Origin: JBKEAR01 sp047972425
GTDB taxonomy: Bacteria > Pseudomonadota > Alphaproteobacteria > JBKEAR01
Assembly (NCBI GenBank): GCA_047972425.1
Contig: JBKEAR010000027.1
Location: 7,134-71,133 of the forward strand
Length of the DNA: 64,000 bases
Direction: 5' to 3'
Below, piece after piece: positions 1 through 8,333 of this stretch. The notes under the pieces are model-generated. The model made no database searches and had not been told where the DNA came from. It worked only from the letters and a program-made list of their open reading frames with translations. The translations under genes were made by a program, and so were the position numbers. Within the stretch, counting starts at the first letter, position 1; each line of letters opens with the position of its first letter.

Positions 1-966
1 AATAAAAAAATTGCTTTTGTTTTGATGAACTATGGTGGGCCCCAGCATATTGATGAAGTTGAGGGCTATTTAAAAAATATTTTTAAAGACCCAGCCATTT
101 TACAAGCTCCTTTTTTTATTCGGCTTTGGTTATCCTATAGAATTGCTAAAAACCGTGGGCAAAAATCGCGGGATATCTTTGCCAAAATGGGCGGGAAATC
201 CCCGATTAATGACGAAACCTTAAAGCAAGTAAAAGCCATTGAGGTTGAAATTAGCCATTTAAACCCGCAACTGAGTGCCAAAGGTTTTATGATCCAGCGT
301 TATGCAAAGCCTTTTGCCAAAGATGTTATGGGGGATATTGTGGCCTTTAACCCCGATAAAATTATTTTACTGCCGATGTATCCGCAATTTTCGAATACCA
401 CAACAGAATCTTCCCTTAAAGATTTCATTAAACATGCACCCAAAAAATTATGGAAAAAAATAGAAACATTACATTATTTTTATACCGATAAAGGTTGGCA
501 AAATTATTTTATTAACAGCATTTTCAATGTGTTTTCTCAAAATAAAGATACGGATTTTCATGTTCTTTACTCTGCCCATTCTATCCCTAAATTTTATGTG
601 GATAAGGGCGATATTTATGAGCGCCAAGTGAATGATTGTGTGCGTATCATTCATGAACAAATAGAAGATAAATTAGGTGCGGCCATTCCCCATTGCTTGG
701 CTTGGCAATCTAAAGTGGGCAGAATGCGCTGGTTAGCACCATCGGTCGAAGAAACTATTCGCTCTCTTAATGATACCAATATGATTGTGGTTCCCTTATC
801 TTTTGTGGCCGAAAATAGCGAAACCTTGGTGGAATTAGATATGGATATGAAGGATATTGCCATTGCTAACGGCACACAAAAATATATACGCATACCCACC
901 CCCAATGCGGATAGCGGATTTATTGCCGATTTAGCGCAACATGTTGTTACGCTTAGCCAGTTATAA
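1..966 (+). CDS. hemH: Ferrochelatase, 5' end missing
   Basis: Inserts ferrous iron into protoporphyrin IX, the last step of protoheme synthesis. The reading frame is open to the first base of the window, so the true start lies just upstream; the visible part begins NKKIAFVLMNYGGP, matching the family's N-terminal strand and nucleotide-like GGP loop. Further in are the family marks: the catalytic-histidine segment SAHSIPKFYVDKGD near visible residue 193, the QSKVGRMRWLAP block, and FVAENSETLVELD, which corresponds to the usual FVSDHxETLxEID with its conserved glutamates. Total length fits the bacterial enzyme of about 320-350 residues, so only a few codons are missing. It is convergent with the SIMPL-domain gene, with only five bases between the two stop codons. 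Identification is by motif; the upstream context is outside the window. Confidence 0.93.
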   Translation, partial: NKKIAFVLMNYGGPQHIDEVEGYLKNIFKDPAILQAPFFIRLWLSYRIAKNRGQKSRDIFAKMGGKSPINDETLKQVKAIEVEISHLNPQLSAKGFMIQRYAKPFAKDVMGDIVAFNPDKIILLPMYPQFSNTTTESSLKDFIKHAPKKLWKKIETLHYFYTDKGWQNYFINSIFNVFSQNKDTDFHVLYSAHSIPKFYVDKGDIYERQVNDCVRIIHEQIEDKLGAAIPHCLAWQSKVGRMRWLAPSVEETIRSLNDTNMIVVPLSFVAENSETLVELDMDMKDIAIANGTQKYIRIPTPNADSGFIADLAQHVVTLSQL

Positions 967-971
967 TAAAG

Positions 972-1721
972 TTATTTAATAGCAAAAGTAGCCGAAATTT
1001 GGGCATTAAGGACATTCTCTCTTGAGTTGCTCCCCACAAAACCACCCGAACCAAAGCCATCATCGCCAAAACCGTTAAAAGCTCCTTGGCGCGCTTGGAT
1101 GAGTTTACCGACATCGGCACCCATATTTTTGGCTATCACCGTTGCCCGATCTTTGGCATTTTGTGCCGCTTTTTCCATAAGCTCGGCCTTAATATTGGTT
1201 ATGGGTTTAGAGTAATAATAATAGGGTTGCTCAGGGCGAATATATAAATCCATTTCTTCAAAATCTAGCTCTATCTTGCTAAACAACTCTTCAATTAAAT
1301 CCACATTATCAAAGCCATTAATATGGATAGAGCGTGCCATATAATAACCCACAAATTGCTCTTCTTTATTGCCTAAATCGTCTAAATAAACGGTTTTGGT
1401 TTGCTCACTTTTCTGATAAACCGAATAGCTAATCAAATCCTCCGGTACACCATGTTCTTTTAAATAACCGATAGCGGCATTTATTGATTTATCAACCGAT
1501 GCTTTTGCCCATTCGGATTTTTGCGATGAAAATGATGATGATAATGTCCAATTCACTCGGTCCGATACCAATATTTGCTCGGCCACCCCACGTACTTGTA
1601 TTTGTTGCCCTTTACCAAAACTTTGGCTGATTGTATTGGTAAAGATGATTGTGCAAAAAGCAATGGTAGCCAATATGGCTAAAACAACAATAATTTTTAC
1701 AGATGCAGATAATTTATTCAT
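972..1721 (-). CDS. SIMPL-domain (DUF541) periplasmic protein
   Basis: A 249-residue protein with one hydrophobic N-terminal segment (about residues 8-30), an uncleaved anchor or signal sequence, then a SIMPL/DUF541 domain (YggE/BP26 family). The family opening IQVRGVAEQILVSDRVNW is visible near residue 41, and the GYYMARSIHI strand near residue 125 is also typical. Members form ring-shaped oligomers in the periplasm or on the membrane; their biochemical role is not established, although E. coli YggE is linked to oxidative stress and Brucella BP26 is an immunodominant antigen. The start is preceded by AAGGAAAATGAG. A glycine/phenylalanine-rich stretch near residue 215 (FNGFGDDGFGSGGF) is a low-complexity loop. 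It is convergent with hemH, and its promoter lies in the hairpin-rich spacer. Confidence 0.75.
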   Translation of the reverse strand: MNKLSASVKIIVVLAILATIAFCTIIFTNTISQSFGKGQQIQVRGVAEQILVSDRVNWTLSSSFSSQKSEWAKASVDKSINAAIGYLKEHGVPEDLISYSVYQKSEQTKTVYLDDLGNKEEQFVGYYMARSIHINGFDNVDLIEELFSKIELDFEEMDLYIRPEQPYYYYSKPITNIKAELMEKAAQNAKDRATVIAKNMGADVGKLIQARQGAFNGFGDDGFGSGGFVGSNSRENVLNAQISATFAIK

Positions 1722-1827
1722 CTCATTTTCCTTATTATTTCTCTCTGACCCAATATTTAAACCATAAAATAGTGGAAAAATTAAGACGGGCTTATTTAAG
1801 TTGATAGGGGGACGGCTTATTCTATAT

Positions 1828-2074
1828 TATGTATGGGGCTTTGCCCCTATACCCCAAAACACTTCGTGTTTACCTAAAGGGAAAGCCTATTCGGCTTTCC
1901 TAGGCTAATCATTAACGATAGAGTTTAGGTAACAAACCTTATATAATAGAGCATAGAAAATGCAATGGCATTTTCCTTTAGGTTCAAACGGAACGTTTGC
2001 GGGGTGTCTTGTCGGAGACAAGCCAACTCTTTAGTAGGCATGCTTTCAGCATGACGGGCAGAGCCCCATACATA
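1828..2074. repeat. Array of short-loop perfect hairpins inside a terminal inverted repeat
   Basis: This occupies most of the 420-base gene-free stretch between the SIMPL gene and argG. Outer arms at 1828-1847 and 2056-2074 are inverted copies of each other (TATGTATGGGGC... against ...GCCCCATACATA) with one mismatch. Between and within them lie consecutive perfect hairpins: 1835-1847 (GGGGC ttt GCCCC), 1857-1871 (AAACAC ttc GTGTTT), 1880-1900 (GGAAAGCC/GGCTTTCC), 1956-1975 (GAAAATGC/GCATTTTC), 1985-1999 (CAAACG gaa CGTTTG), 2008-2022 (CTTGTC gga GACAAG), 2039-2053 (CATGCT ttc AGCATG), 2056-2066 (GGGC aga GCCC). Most loops are exactly three bases. No coding potential is evident. The first 18 bases of the left arm (1826-1843) recur at 10041-10058. 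Confidence 0.7.
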
Positions 2075-2116
2075 AAAAAGCACTGTTGAATATCAGTAAA
2101 GATATTTCAACAGCGC
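2074..2116 (-). terminator. Rho-independent terminator of argG
   Basis: Read on the minus strand, a 15-16 bp stem (GCGCTGTTGAAATATC pairing with GATATTCAACAGTGC, one bulged base) with a TTTACT loop is followed by a run of six T. It starts 26 bases after the argG stop, and its T-run overlaps the right arm of the neighbouring hairpin array. Confidence 0.85.
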
Positions 2117-2141
2117 ATGTAAATTCGGAAACACTTCGTGT

Positions 2142-3371
2142 TTATTCGATACCGGTGATTTTTAATTTATCTTTGGTATCGCGCAAACGGAGGCGAAGGG
2201 CATTGAGTTTAATAAACCCGCCGGCATCGGTTTGGGTATAGATGCTCTCGGCATCTTCAAAGCTCACCACATTTTCGGAATATAAGCTATTGGGCGAACG
2301 GCGGCCGGTAATGATGATATTCCCTTTATAAAGCTTAGCACGTACCTCACCTGTAACCATTTCTTGCGATTTATCCACGGCGGCTTGGATCATCTCGCGC
2401 TCGGGCGCAAACCAAAAACCGTTATAAACATATTCGGAATATTGGGGGGATAGGCTATCTTTTAAATGCATGGTCGGGCCATCGAGCACTAAGCTTTCCA
2501 TGGCGCGGCGCATTTTAAATAATATGGTTCCGCCCGGTGTTTCGTAAACCCCACGGGATTTCATGCCTACAAAGCGATTTTCCACAATATCAATACGGCC
2601 AATACCGTGTTTACCGCCAATTTTATTAAGGCGCTCTAATAAAGTGGCCGGGCTGAGTTTTTCGCCATTGATAGAAACGGGATCGCCCGCCTCAAAGCCC
2701 AAAATGATTTCTTCGGGGGTATCGGGGGCATCCCAAGGGTGGACGGTGCGTGTGTAAACATCTTCGGGCGGCTCAACCCATGGATTTTCTAGTACTTTGC
2801 CCTCGCATGAAATATGCAAAATATTGGCATCGGTGGAATAGGGTGGCTCACCCATTTTAGAAAGGGGAACTTCAATTCCGCGAGATTGCGCCCATTGAAT
2901 AAGCTTGGTACGGCTGTTGAGATCCCATAAACGCCAAGGGGCAATCACTTTAATATCGGGCTGGCAAGCATAATAGCCTAGCTCAAAACGTACTTGGTCA
3001 TTCCCTTTACCGGTTGCACCGTGGGATACGGCAGTGGCACCTACCTCTTGGGCAATTTCAATTTGGCGTTTGGCAATAAGGGGGCGCGCAATCGACGTAC
3101 CAAGCAAATATGTACCCTCGTATAATGCATTGGCTCTAAACATGGGGAAGATGTAATCTTTAACAAATTCCTCGCGGAGGTCATCCACAAAAATTTCTTT
3201 TACACCCATGGATTCTGCGCGTCGGCGTGCTGGCTCTAATTCTTCGCCTTGGCCTAAATCGGCCGTAAAGGTAACAACCTCGCAATTATAGGTTTCTTGT
3301 AACCATTTTAAAATAACCGATGTATCTAAACCACCGGAGTAAGCAAGCACTACTTTTTCTACAGATTTCAT
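2142..3371 (-). CDS. argG: Argininosuccinate synthase
   Basis: Joins citrulline and aspartate with ATP to form argininosuccinate, the penultimate step of arginine synthesis, in the cytoplasm. The protein of 409 residues has the expected length. The N-type ATP-pyrophosphatase loop AYSGGLDTS sits at residues 9-17, and the citrulline/aspartate-binding blocks SHGATGKGNDQVRFE and YSTDANILHISCEGK follow. I place the start at 3371 because GAGGAG lies 9 bases upstream of this ATG; the longer frame from a TTG would put that ribosome-binding site inside the coding sequence. It follows cobT on the same strand, probably with its own promoter (see 3415-3445), and ends in a clear terminator. Confidence 0.97.
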   Translation of the reverse strand: MKSVEKVVLAYSGGLDTSVILKWLQETYNCEVVTFTADLGQGEELEPARRRAESMGVKEIFVDDLREEFVKDYIFPMFRANALYEGTYLLGTSIARPLIAKRQIEIAQEVGATAVSHGATGKGNDQVRFELGYYACQPDIKVIAPWRLWDLNSRTKLIQWAQSRGIEVPLSKMGEPPYSTDANILHISCEGKVLENPWVEPPEDVYTRTVHPWDAPDTPEEIILGFEAGDPVSINGEKLSPATLLERLNKIGGKHGIGRIDIVENRFVGMKSRGVYETPGGTILFKMRRAMESLVLDGPTMHLKDSLSPQYSEYVYNGFWFAPEREMIQAAVDKSQEMVTGEVRAKLYKGNIIITGRRSPNSLYSENVVSFEDAESIYTQTDAGGFIKLNALRLRLRDTKDKLKITGIE

Positions 3372-3414
3372 TGGTGAATTTCTCCTCAAATTCAATTCGG
3401 ATTGTGAAAACGCG

Positions 3415-3445
3415 TATATTTTGCGCTTATTGCGCCGAATGTCAA
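3415..3445 (-). promoter_or_regulatory. Candidate argG promoter with GCGC palindrome
   Basis: On the minus strand TTGACA (3445-3440) is a perfect -35 box. An AT-rich -10 candidate (AAAATA or AAATAT, within 3416-3422) lies 17-18 bases downstream. The spacer carries the palindrome GCGC-aataa-GCGC, a possible operator. The site is 45-75 bases upstream of the chosen argG start. Support is by pattern only. Confidence 0.45.
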
Positions 3446-3471
3446 TGTTTTTTGTACAGATTGCAAAGCTT

Positions 3472-5262
3472 TTACGGCGTTTTTAGCTTAAATAAATCAA
3501 TCATCTCGTTAAATAAAGTATCGGCAAGCTCGGCAATGGTGGATAAGGTAATGGCATTGCTGTAAATATCGGTCACATCATGGCCAATACCAAAGGCCAA
3601 CAGCTCAATATCCTTTTGTTGCTCTATTTTTTTTACGGTTTCTCTGAGATGCTGATACAAAATATCCGGTTCATTTTCGCCCAAAGTGGCATCATCCACC
3701 GGCGCACCATCGGAAAGAACAATGAGTATTTTACGATGCTCTTGGCGTTGCTTAAGCCGGTTTTGCGCCCATAACAAGGCTTCGCCGTCGATATTTTCTT
3801 TAAGCAGGCCATCTTTGAGCATGAGCGCCATGGGTAAACGCGCCCGCCGATACGGATGTTCGGCCGATTTATAAATGATATGCAATAAGTCGTTCAATCG
3901 CCCCGGTGCTTTGGGTTGGCCTGTAGCCTCCCATAATTTGCGGCTTTCGCCACCCCGCCAATGTTTGGTGGTAAAGCCCAAAATTTCTACAGGTATGCCA
4001 CAACGCTCTAAGGTACGGGCTAAAATTTCGGTAATAATGGCCGCCATGGCAATAGGCCGGCCCCGCATAGAGCCACTATTATCAATGAGTAACGAAACCG
4101 TGGTATGGCGCAACGGATTTTCAATTTCATCCTTATAGGCCAGCGAGTGGCTAGGGGCAGCAACTACGCGCGCCAAGCGGGCGGCATCTAAAATGCCGTC
4201 TTCCAAATCGAATTGCCAAAAGCGTTTTTGTTGTGCCATTAAATGACGCTGTAATTTATTAGCCAACCGATTAATCAGGCTTTGCACATCTTTGGTTTGC
4301 TCATCGAGCTTTACGCGCAATTTTTCTAACTCACTGGTGGTGGCAAGCTCATTGGCATTTTCAATGGCATCAAATTGCGTGGTAAATACCCGATAAGCAA
4401 GGCGCACATTTTCGATGTTATTGCCATGGCCTTCGCTATGCTCTACGGCTTCGCCGTCAAATTCATCGCCGCCGTCTGGTGGATTACCCGCTTGGCTATC
4501 ATCGGATTTTTTATTTTCTTCATTGGCCGCATCACTCGAAGGTTTGCCTTCTATCGGCGCATCATTTTGCTCGGTTTGCGCTTGGTTAGAGCCCATATTT
4601 TCGGGGATATCCGCTTCTTCCTCGCGGGTTTTATCCTCAAAATCTTTTTCTTCGGGGCAAACTTTTTTAATAATTTTTTGCAGCTCTTTTGCCCATAGGC
4701 TTTGGTTTTCCATATATTCGGCCAATTGCTCCTTAGGCGGCAATAAAGCTTCTATTTGCTGGTGCCAAGCTTGGGCTTGCTCCTGCAAACTTTCGGGGAT
4801 TGGGTAATCCATATATTGCAATAATGCCAAGCTTACCCCAAGGCTGCGCCCGGTTAAATTCAGGTTGGGGTTATTGAGCAAATTTAAATTGGCGCCCTCG
4901 GATATGGCATAATGCATATAATTATTATACACACCCCGCCAACGATGCCCCGCTTTACCCATAAGGCGGGTGGTATTTATAGCATCGTAAACCTCACGAG
5001 CCGCTTGGGAATGGGGGCGATAATGATGATAAATTTGCCGATTATTCCAACGTTTTTCTAAAGCTTTAATATCGGTTAAATAACGCACAAAAGTATAATC
5101 GGGGTTATTGCCTGTTAATTTGGGTAGGTCTAAAATATCGTGATTCGCACGCTCCACAGCCTCATCGGTAAAATTTACCGAGGCTTCGGCATCGTTAGAA
5201 AAAACCTTAAATGTTACTGCCGTGGCTTCTTCAAAATCTTTAAAATCACGCTTTTTTGCCAT
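3472..5262 (-). CDS. cobT: CobT-like cobaltochelatase subunit (VWA protein)
   Basis: A 596-residue protein with the CobT layout: an N-terminal CobT domain to about residue 200, an acidic, asparagine- and glutamate-rich linker (about 205-285), and a C-terminal von Willebrand A domain whose MIDAS motif is D394-x-S396-x-S398 (DNSGS). In classical aerobic cobalamin synthesis CobT and the AAA+ protein CobS drive cobalt insertion by CobN into hydrogenobyrinate diamide. It lies 9 bases downstream of cobS, so the two are co-transcribed. No cobN or other corrin gene is visible here, so the chelatase role is inherited from the family name rather than shown by context; CobST pairs may also act as MoxR/VWA-type remodelling machines on other partners. 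Confidence 0.9.
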   Translation of the reverse strand: MAKKRDFKDFEEATAVTFKVFSNDAEASVNFTDEAVERANHDILDLPKLTGNNPDYTFVRYLTDIKALEKRWNNRQIYHHYRPHSQAAREVYDAINTTRLMGKAGHRWRGVYNNYMHYAISEGANLNLLNNPNLNLTGRSLGVSLALLQYMDYPIPESLQEQAQAWHQQIEALLPPKEQLAEYMENQSLWAKELQKIIKKVCPEEKDFEDKTREEEADIPENMGSNQAQTEQNDAPIEGKPSSDAANEENKKSDDSQAGNPPDGGDEFDGEAVEHSEGHGNNIENVRLAYRVFTTQFDAIENANELATTSELEKLRVKLDEQTKDVQSLINRLANKLQRHLMAQQKRFWQFDLEDGILDAARLARVVAAPSHSLAYKDEIENPLRHTTVSLLIDNSGSMRGRPIAMAAIITEILARTLERCGIPVEILGFTTKHWRGGESRKLWEATGQPKAPGRLNDLLHIIYKSAEHPYRRARLPMALMLKDGLLKENIDGEALLWAQNRLKQRQEHRKILIVLSDGAPVDDATLGENEPDILYQHLRETVKKIEQQKDIELLAFGIGHDVTDIYSNAITLSTIAELADTLFNEMIDLFKLKTP

Positions 5263-5271
5263 TAACTTAAC

Positions 5272-6270
5272 CTAAAGGCCACCCAAGGGGCTTTTGGTGC
5301 TGCTTTCGGCAATTTCCACACCAAAGCAACGCTGATACCATTCGGCAATCATTGCGCGCTCATGCTCATCGCAGCGGGCCAAAAAGGCAAAACGGAAAGC
5401 GAGTTCTAAATCGCCATCAAAAATATCGGCATTTTCTGCCCAGCTAATCACGGTACGGGGCGACATCACGGTAGAAAGCTCCCCTTGCATAAAGGCTTTA
5501 CGGGTTAAATTGGCCAACTCGACCATAGGGGTCACAAGAGCGGCTTTTTCTTTATCCGCTTGCCATTCACTCATGCGTGATAAAATAATTTGGCTTTCTT
5601 CTTTGGCATCTAAATAATTGAGCGGAGCTACAATATGCCAACGGTCCATTTGGCCTTGGTTGATTTGGTGCGTACCATGATAAATGCCCGATGTATCACC
5701 TAAGCCCACCGTATTGGCCGTTGCGAACAAACGAAAATAGGGGTGCGGTATAATCACTTTATTTTGGTCAAGCAAGGTTAAATGGCCTTTGGCCTCTAGC
5801 ACTCTTTGAATTACAAACATTACATCCGGCCGGCCGGCATCATATTCATCAAACACCAAAGCAATCGGGTGTTGCAATGCCCAAGGGAGTAACCCTTCTT
5901 TAAATTCGGTAATCTGTTTACCGTCTTTTAACACAATGGCATCACGGCCAATCAGATCAATACGGCTAACATGGCTATCAAGATTAATGCGCATGAGCGG
6001 CCAATTGAGCCGTGCAGCAATTTGCTCGATATGGGTGGATTTACCCGTACCATGCCAACCCTGCACCAACACCCGCCGATTATGGGAAAACCCAGCTAAA
6101 ATCGCCTTAGTGACATGGGGCTGAAAGCGATAATCTTCATCAATCTCCGGCACATAAGGGGATTTTTTGCTAAAGGCCGGCACCTTCATATGGCTGTTAA
6201 AGCCAAAAGCATCTTGGGTGGTTACTGTTATATCGGGTTGCTGAAGCGGGAAATATTGATCATCTGCCAT
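5272..6270 (-). CDS. cobS: CobS-like AAA+ ATPase
   Basis: AAA+ ATPase of 332 residues, the usual CobS length. It has an N-terminal CobS segment (about 1-60), Walker A GWHGTGKST at 71-79, Walker B ALVFDEYD ending near 144, and an ATANT sensor-1 segment near residue 188. It forms a hexameric ring with CobT to power metal insertion by a CobN-type subunit. The start is preceded by AAGGAATATCC. It heads a two-gene operon with cobT. In many alphaproteobacteria a J-domain gene sits next to cobS; here a candidate J-domain protein lies about 8.5 kb away. The family assignment is firm, the actual substrate less so. Confidence 0.93.
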   Translation of the reverse strand: MADDQYFPLQQPDITVTTQDAFGFNSHMKVPAFSKKSPYVPEIDEDYRFQPHVTKAILAGFSHNRRVLVQGWHGTGKSTHIEQIAARLNWPLMRINLDSHVSRIDLIGRDAIVLKDGKQITEFKEGLLPWALQHPIALVFDEYDAGRPDVMFVIQRVLEAKGHLTLLDQNKVIIPHPYFRLFATANTVGLGDTSGIYHGTHQINQGQMDRWHIVAPLNYLDAKEESQIILSRMSEWQADKEKAALVTPMVELANLTRKAFMQGELSTVMSPRTVISWAENADIFDGDLELAFRFAFLARCDEHERAMIAEWYQRCFGVEIAESSTKSPLGGL

Positions 6271-6339
6271 GGATATTCCTTTATATTTTTGTAAATATAC
6301 TTTTAAAATACATAATTTATAGATTATGTCAAAATAGAA

Positions 6340-7062
6340 TCAGCCTTTAAAGCCTGTTGCGACTACAAAGACCTCGGGCGATTCCTTACGCGAAGACGGT
6401 GGTTTGGCATGGCGTACTTTATCGAAACGCTGTTGCATATCGGCATAAAGTTCACCCTCCGTTCCTCCCTGAAAGACCTTAGCTACAAAATATCCCCCAG
6501 GTTTTAATATTTTGCAAGCAAAATGATAGGCGGCATCGACCAATGCAACTATCCGTAAATGGTCGGTGGCCTTATGGCCGGTGGTAAATGGTGCCATATC
6601 CGATATTACACCATCGGCCTTGCCATTAAGCAATGCAACAATACGTTCTTCGGCCTCGGCCGCCAAAAAATCTTGCCGGATAACCGTTGCCCCCGCAATA
6701 TCTTCCATTTCTTGAATATCAACGGCAATAATTTTACCTTGGCCATTTTGGCTTCCGATAATCTCTACCGCCTCGCATGTCCAACCGCCAGGTGCCGCAC
6801 CTAAATCCACAACCCATTGGTCGGGCTTTAAAAAGTGAAAACGCTCATTAAGCTCACGGATTTTAAAAGCCGCCCGAGAGCGTAAACCTTGGGCTTGTGC
6901 GGCTTGCACATAAGGGTCGTTAAGTTGGCGTTGCAACCAACGGGTAGAGCTTGTTTTGCGCCCTTTTGCGGTTTTTACCCGTACCGATTGCGCCCGTTGC
7001 GATGTACCCGATTCGGCTTTTTTACCGCTTGATTGTAATTTTGGTTTTCGGCGAAAACTCAT
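6340..7062 (-). CDS. rlmE: 23S rRNA 2'-O-ribose methyltransferase RlmE (FtsJ/RrmJ)
   Basis: Methylates the 2'-OH of U2552 (E. coli numbering) in the A-loop of 23S rRNA using S-adenosylmethionine, a late step in large-subunit assembly. The 240-residue protein carries a basic, lysine/arginine-rich N-terminal tail of about 50 residues, typical of alphaproteobacterial versions. The Rossmann core follows: SAM motif VVDLGAAPGG near 84-93 and the K-D-K-E tetrad, visible as K67 (AFKIRE), D155 (ISDMAP), K195 (FVAKVF) and the glutamate in the C-terminal ESPEVFVVA segment. The start has AGGGAATAAAT upstream. It lies downstream of alr on the same strand, separated by a hairpin cluster. Confidence 0.93.
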   Translation of the reverse strand: MSFRRKPKLQSSGKKAESGTSQRAQSVRVKTAKGRKTSSTRWLQRQLNDPYVQAAQAQGLRSRAAFKIRELNERFHFLKPDQWVVDLGAAPGGWTCEAVEIIGSQNGQGKIIAVDIQEMEDIAGATVIRQDFLAAEAEERIVALLNGKADGVISDMAPFTTGHKATDHLRIVALVDAAYHFACKILKPGGYFVAKVFQGGTEGELYADMQQRFDKVRHAKPPSSRKESPEVFVVATGFKG

Positions 7063-7128
7063 ATTTATTCCCTATATAGCCTATATTAATCAAAATGGTT
7101 ATATTCTGACTGATAATAATTTAATGCT

Positions 7129-7190
7129 AAGGGGTTTGCAACCCCTTAAAAATCCCCACACACAGCTATGCTGTGGGCAACTTTGTTGCC
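7129..7190. repeat. Cluster of three perfect trinucleotide-loop hairpins
   Basis: Three adjacent perfect hairpins lie in the rlmE-alr spacer: 7129-7147 (AAGGGGTT tgc AACCCCTT), 7161-7175 (CACAGC tat GCTGTG) and 7176-7190 (GGCAAC ttt GTTGCC). A fourth, imperfect one follows at about 7192-7224 (AATACC ... GGTATT). All lie downstream of alr and could slow or end its transcription, but none has a strong T-run. Their three-base loops match the array at 1828-2074. Confidence 0.6.
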
Positions 7191-7226
7191 ATAAGCAATA
7201 CCATATTTTATACGGTATTACTTATT

Positions 7227-8333
7227 TTATCCCTCATATTTGCGTGTATATCGGCGCCCTAAGCTAGTTAATATTTCATATGGTATTGTATTTGCCCATT
7301 CGGCAACCCTATTCACCGATATATTTTCGCCCAAAATCTCTACCTGTTGGCCAATCTGTTTTAAATTTTGGGGTAAGTGGGTAACATCTAAAGTAATAGA
7401 ATCCATGGATATTCGCCCCACCACAGGCACTTTATAATCACCAATCATTACATAACCTTTCGGGGAAATGCTGCGCATCCAACCATCGGCATAACCAACA
7501 GATATGGTGGCAATTTGGCTATCTTGGCTAGCAACCCAACTATTAGAATATCCCACGGCCTCACCCGCTTTAATCGGCCGTATTTGCACAATGGGGGCAT
7601 GTAAACTCACCACCGGCTTAACAGGGCATGGGCGGCCATCGGCAAAAGGATTACCCCCATATAAGCCAATGCCGGGGCGGCCGATATTACCCTGATAATC
7701 TGCGCCCAATAAAATACCGGCCGAGTTACCTAAGCTGGTTGTGCAATCCTCCCAACCTTTACGAATATGGATAAAACGCCTGAGTTGCTCTGCATTATAG
7801 GGGTTTTCGGCATCATCGGCACAAGCAAGATGCGACATAATGAATAATAGATGACAACGGGCAAGTAATGGGTGGCCTTTGTGCATTTGTGGCCATTCTG
7901 GTTTATCGAAGCCAAGGCGGTTCATGCCCGTATCCACATGAAAAACAATATCCATTTCTTGATTATTATCCGTTAAATAATCATTCAGATTTTCAAGTTC
8001 AAAAATCGAGCCAATCACCGGCGTTAACTCAAAATGCGGATAAGCCGCAATATCCACTTTAGGGATTGCCAAGCCATTGAGCACATATATGGGGCTTTTT
8101 ATACCATTTTGGCGTAGCTCTATGCCCTCGGATAAATGGGCAACAAAAAAATGCTGTACCCCTTTATTTTCTAAATAAGCGGCAACCTTAACCGCACCAA
8201 GCCCATAGGCATTGGCCTTCACCACCGCAGCCGCCATACCATTTTGCATCTGATTATTAAATAACAACCAATTATCGTATAGATTTTTTAAATTAATGGT
8301 TAATATTGCCCCATGGGCATTAGTGAATATCAT
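7227..8333 (-). CDS. alr: Alanine racemase
   Basis: PLP enzyme that interconverts L- and D-alanine, supplying D-alanine for peptidoglycan. At 368 residues it has the usual length. The PLP lysine is K39 in AVVKANAYGLG; the second catalytic base, a tyrosine, lies in AVGYSNSWVAS in the C-terminal half, and the phosphate-binding NSAG and GRPGIGLYG segments are present. The ATG at 8333 overlaps the end of dnaB by 14 bases, so it is translated from the dnaB message. The dnaB-alr order is a common alphaproteobacterial arrangement. Confidence 0.96.
   Translation of the reverse strand: MIFTNAHGAILTINLKNLYDNWLLFNNQMQNGMAAAVVKANAYGLGAVKVAAYLENKGVQHFFVAHLSEGIELRQNGIKSPIYVLNGLAIPKVDIAAYPHFELTPVIGSIFELENLNDYLTDNNQEMDIVFHVDTGMNRLGFDKPEWPQMHKGHPLLARCHLLFIMSHLACADDAENPYNAEQLRRFIHIRKGWEDCTTSLGNSAGILLGADYQGNIGRPGIGLYGGNPFADGRPCPVKPVVSLHAPIVQIRPIKAGEAVGYSNSWVASQDSQIATISVGYADGWMRSISPKGYVMIGDYKVPVVGRISMDSITLDVTHLPQNLKQIGQQVEILGENISVNRVAEWANTIPYEILTSLGRRYTRKYEG

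Noticed and set aside
1981..2000. GGTTCAAAC resembling a tRNA T-loop
   Set aside because: No acceptor, D or anticodon stems around it; it is part of the CAAACG gaa CGTTTG hairpin.
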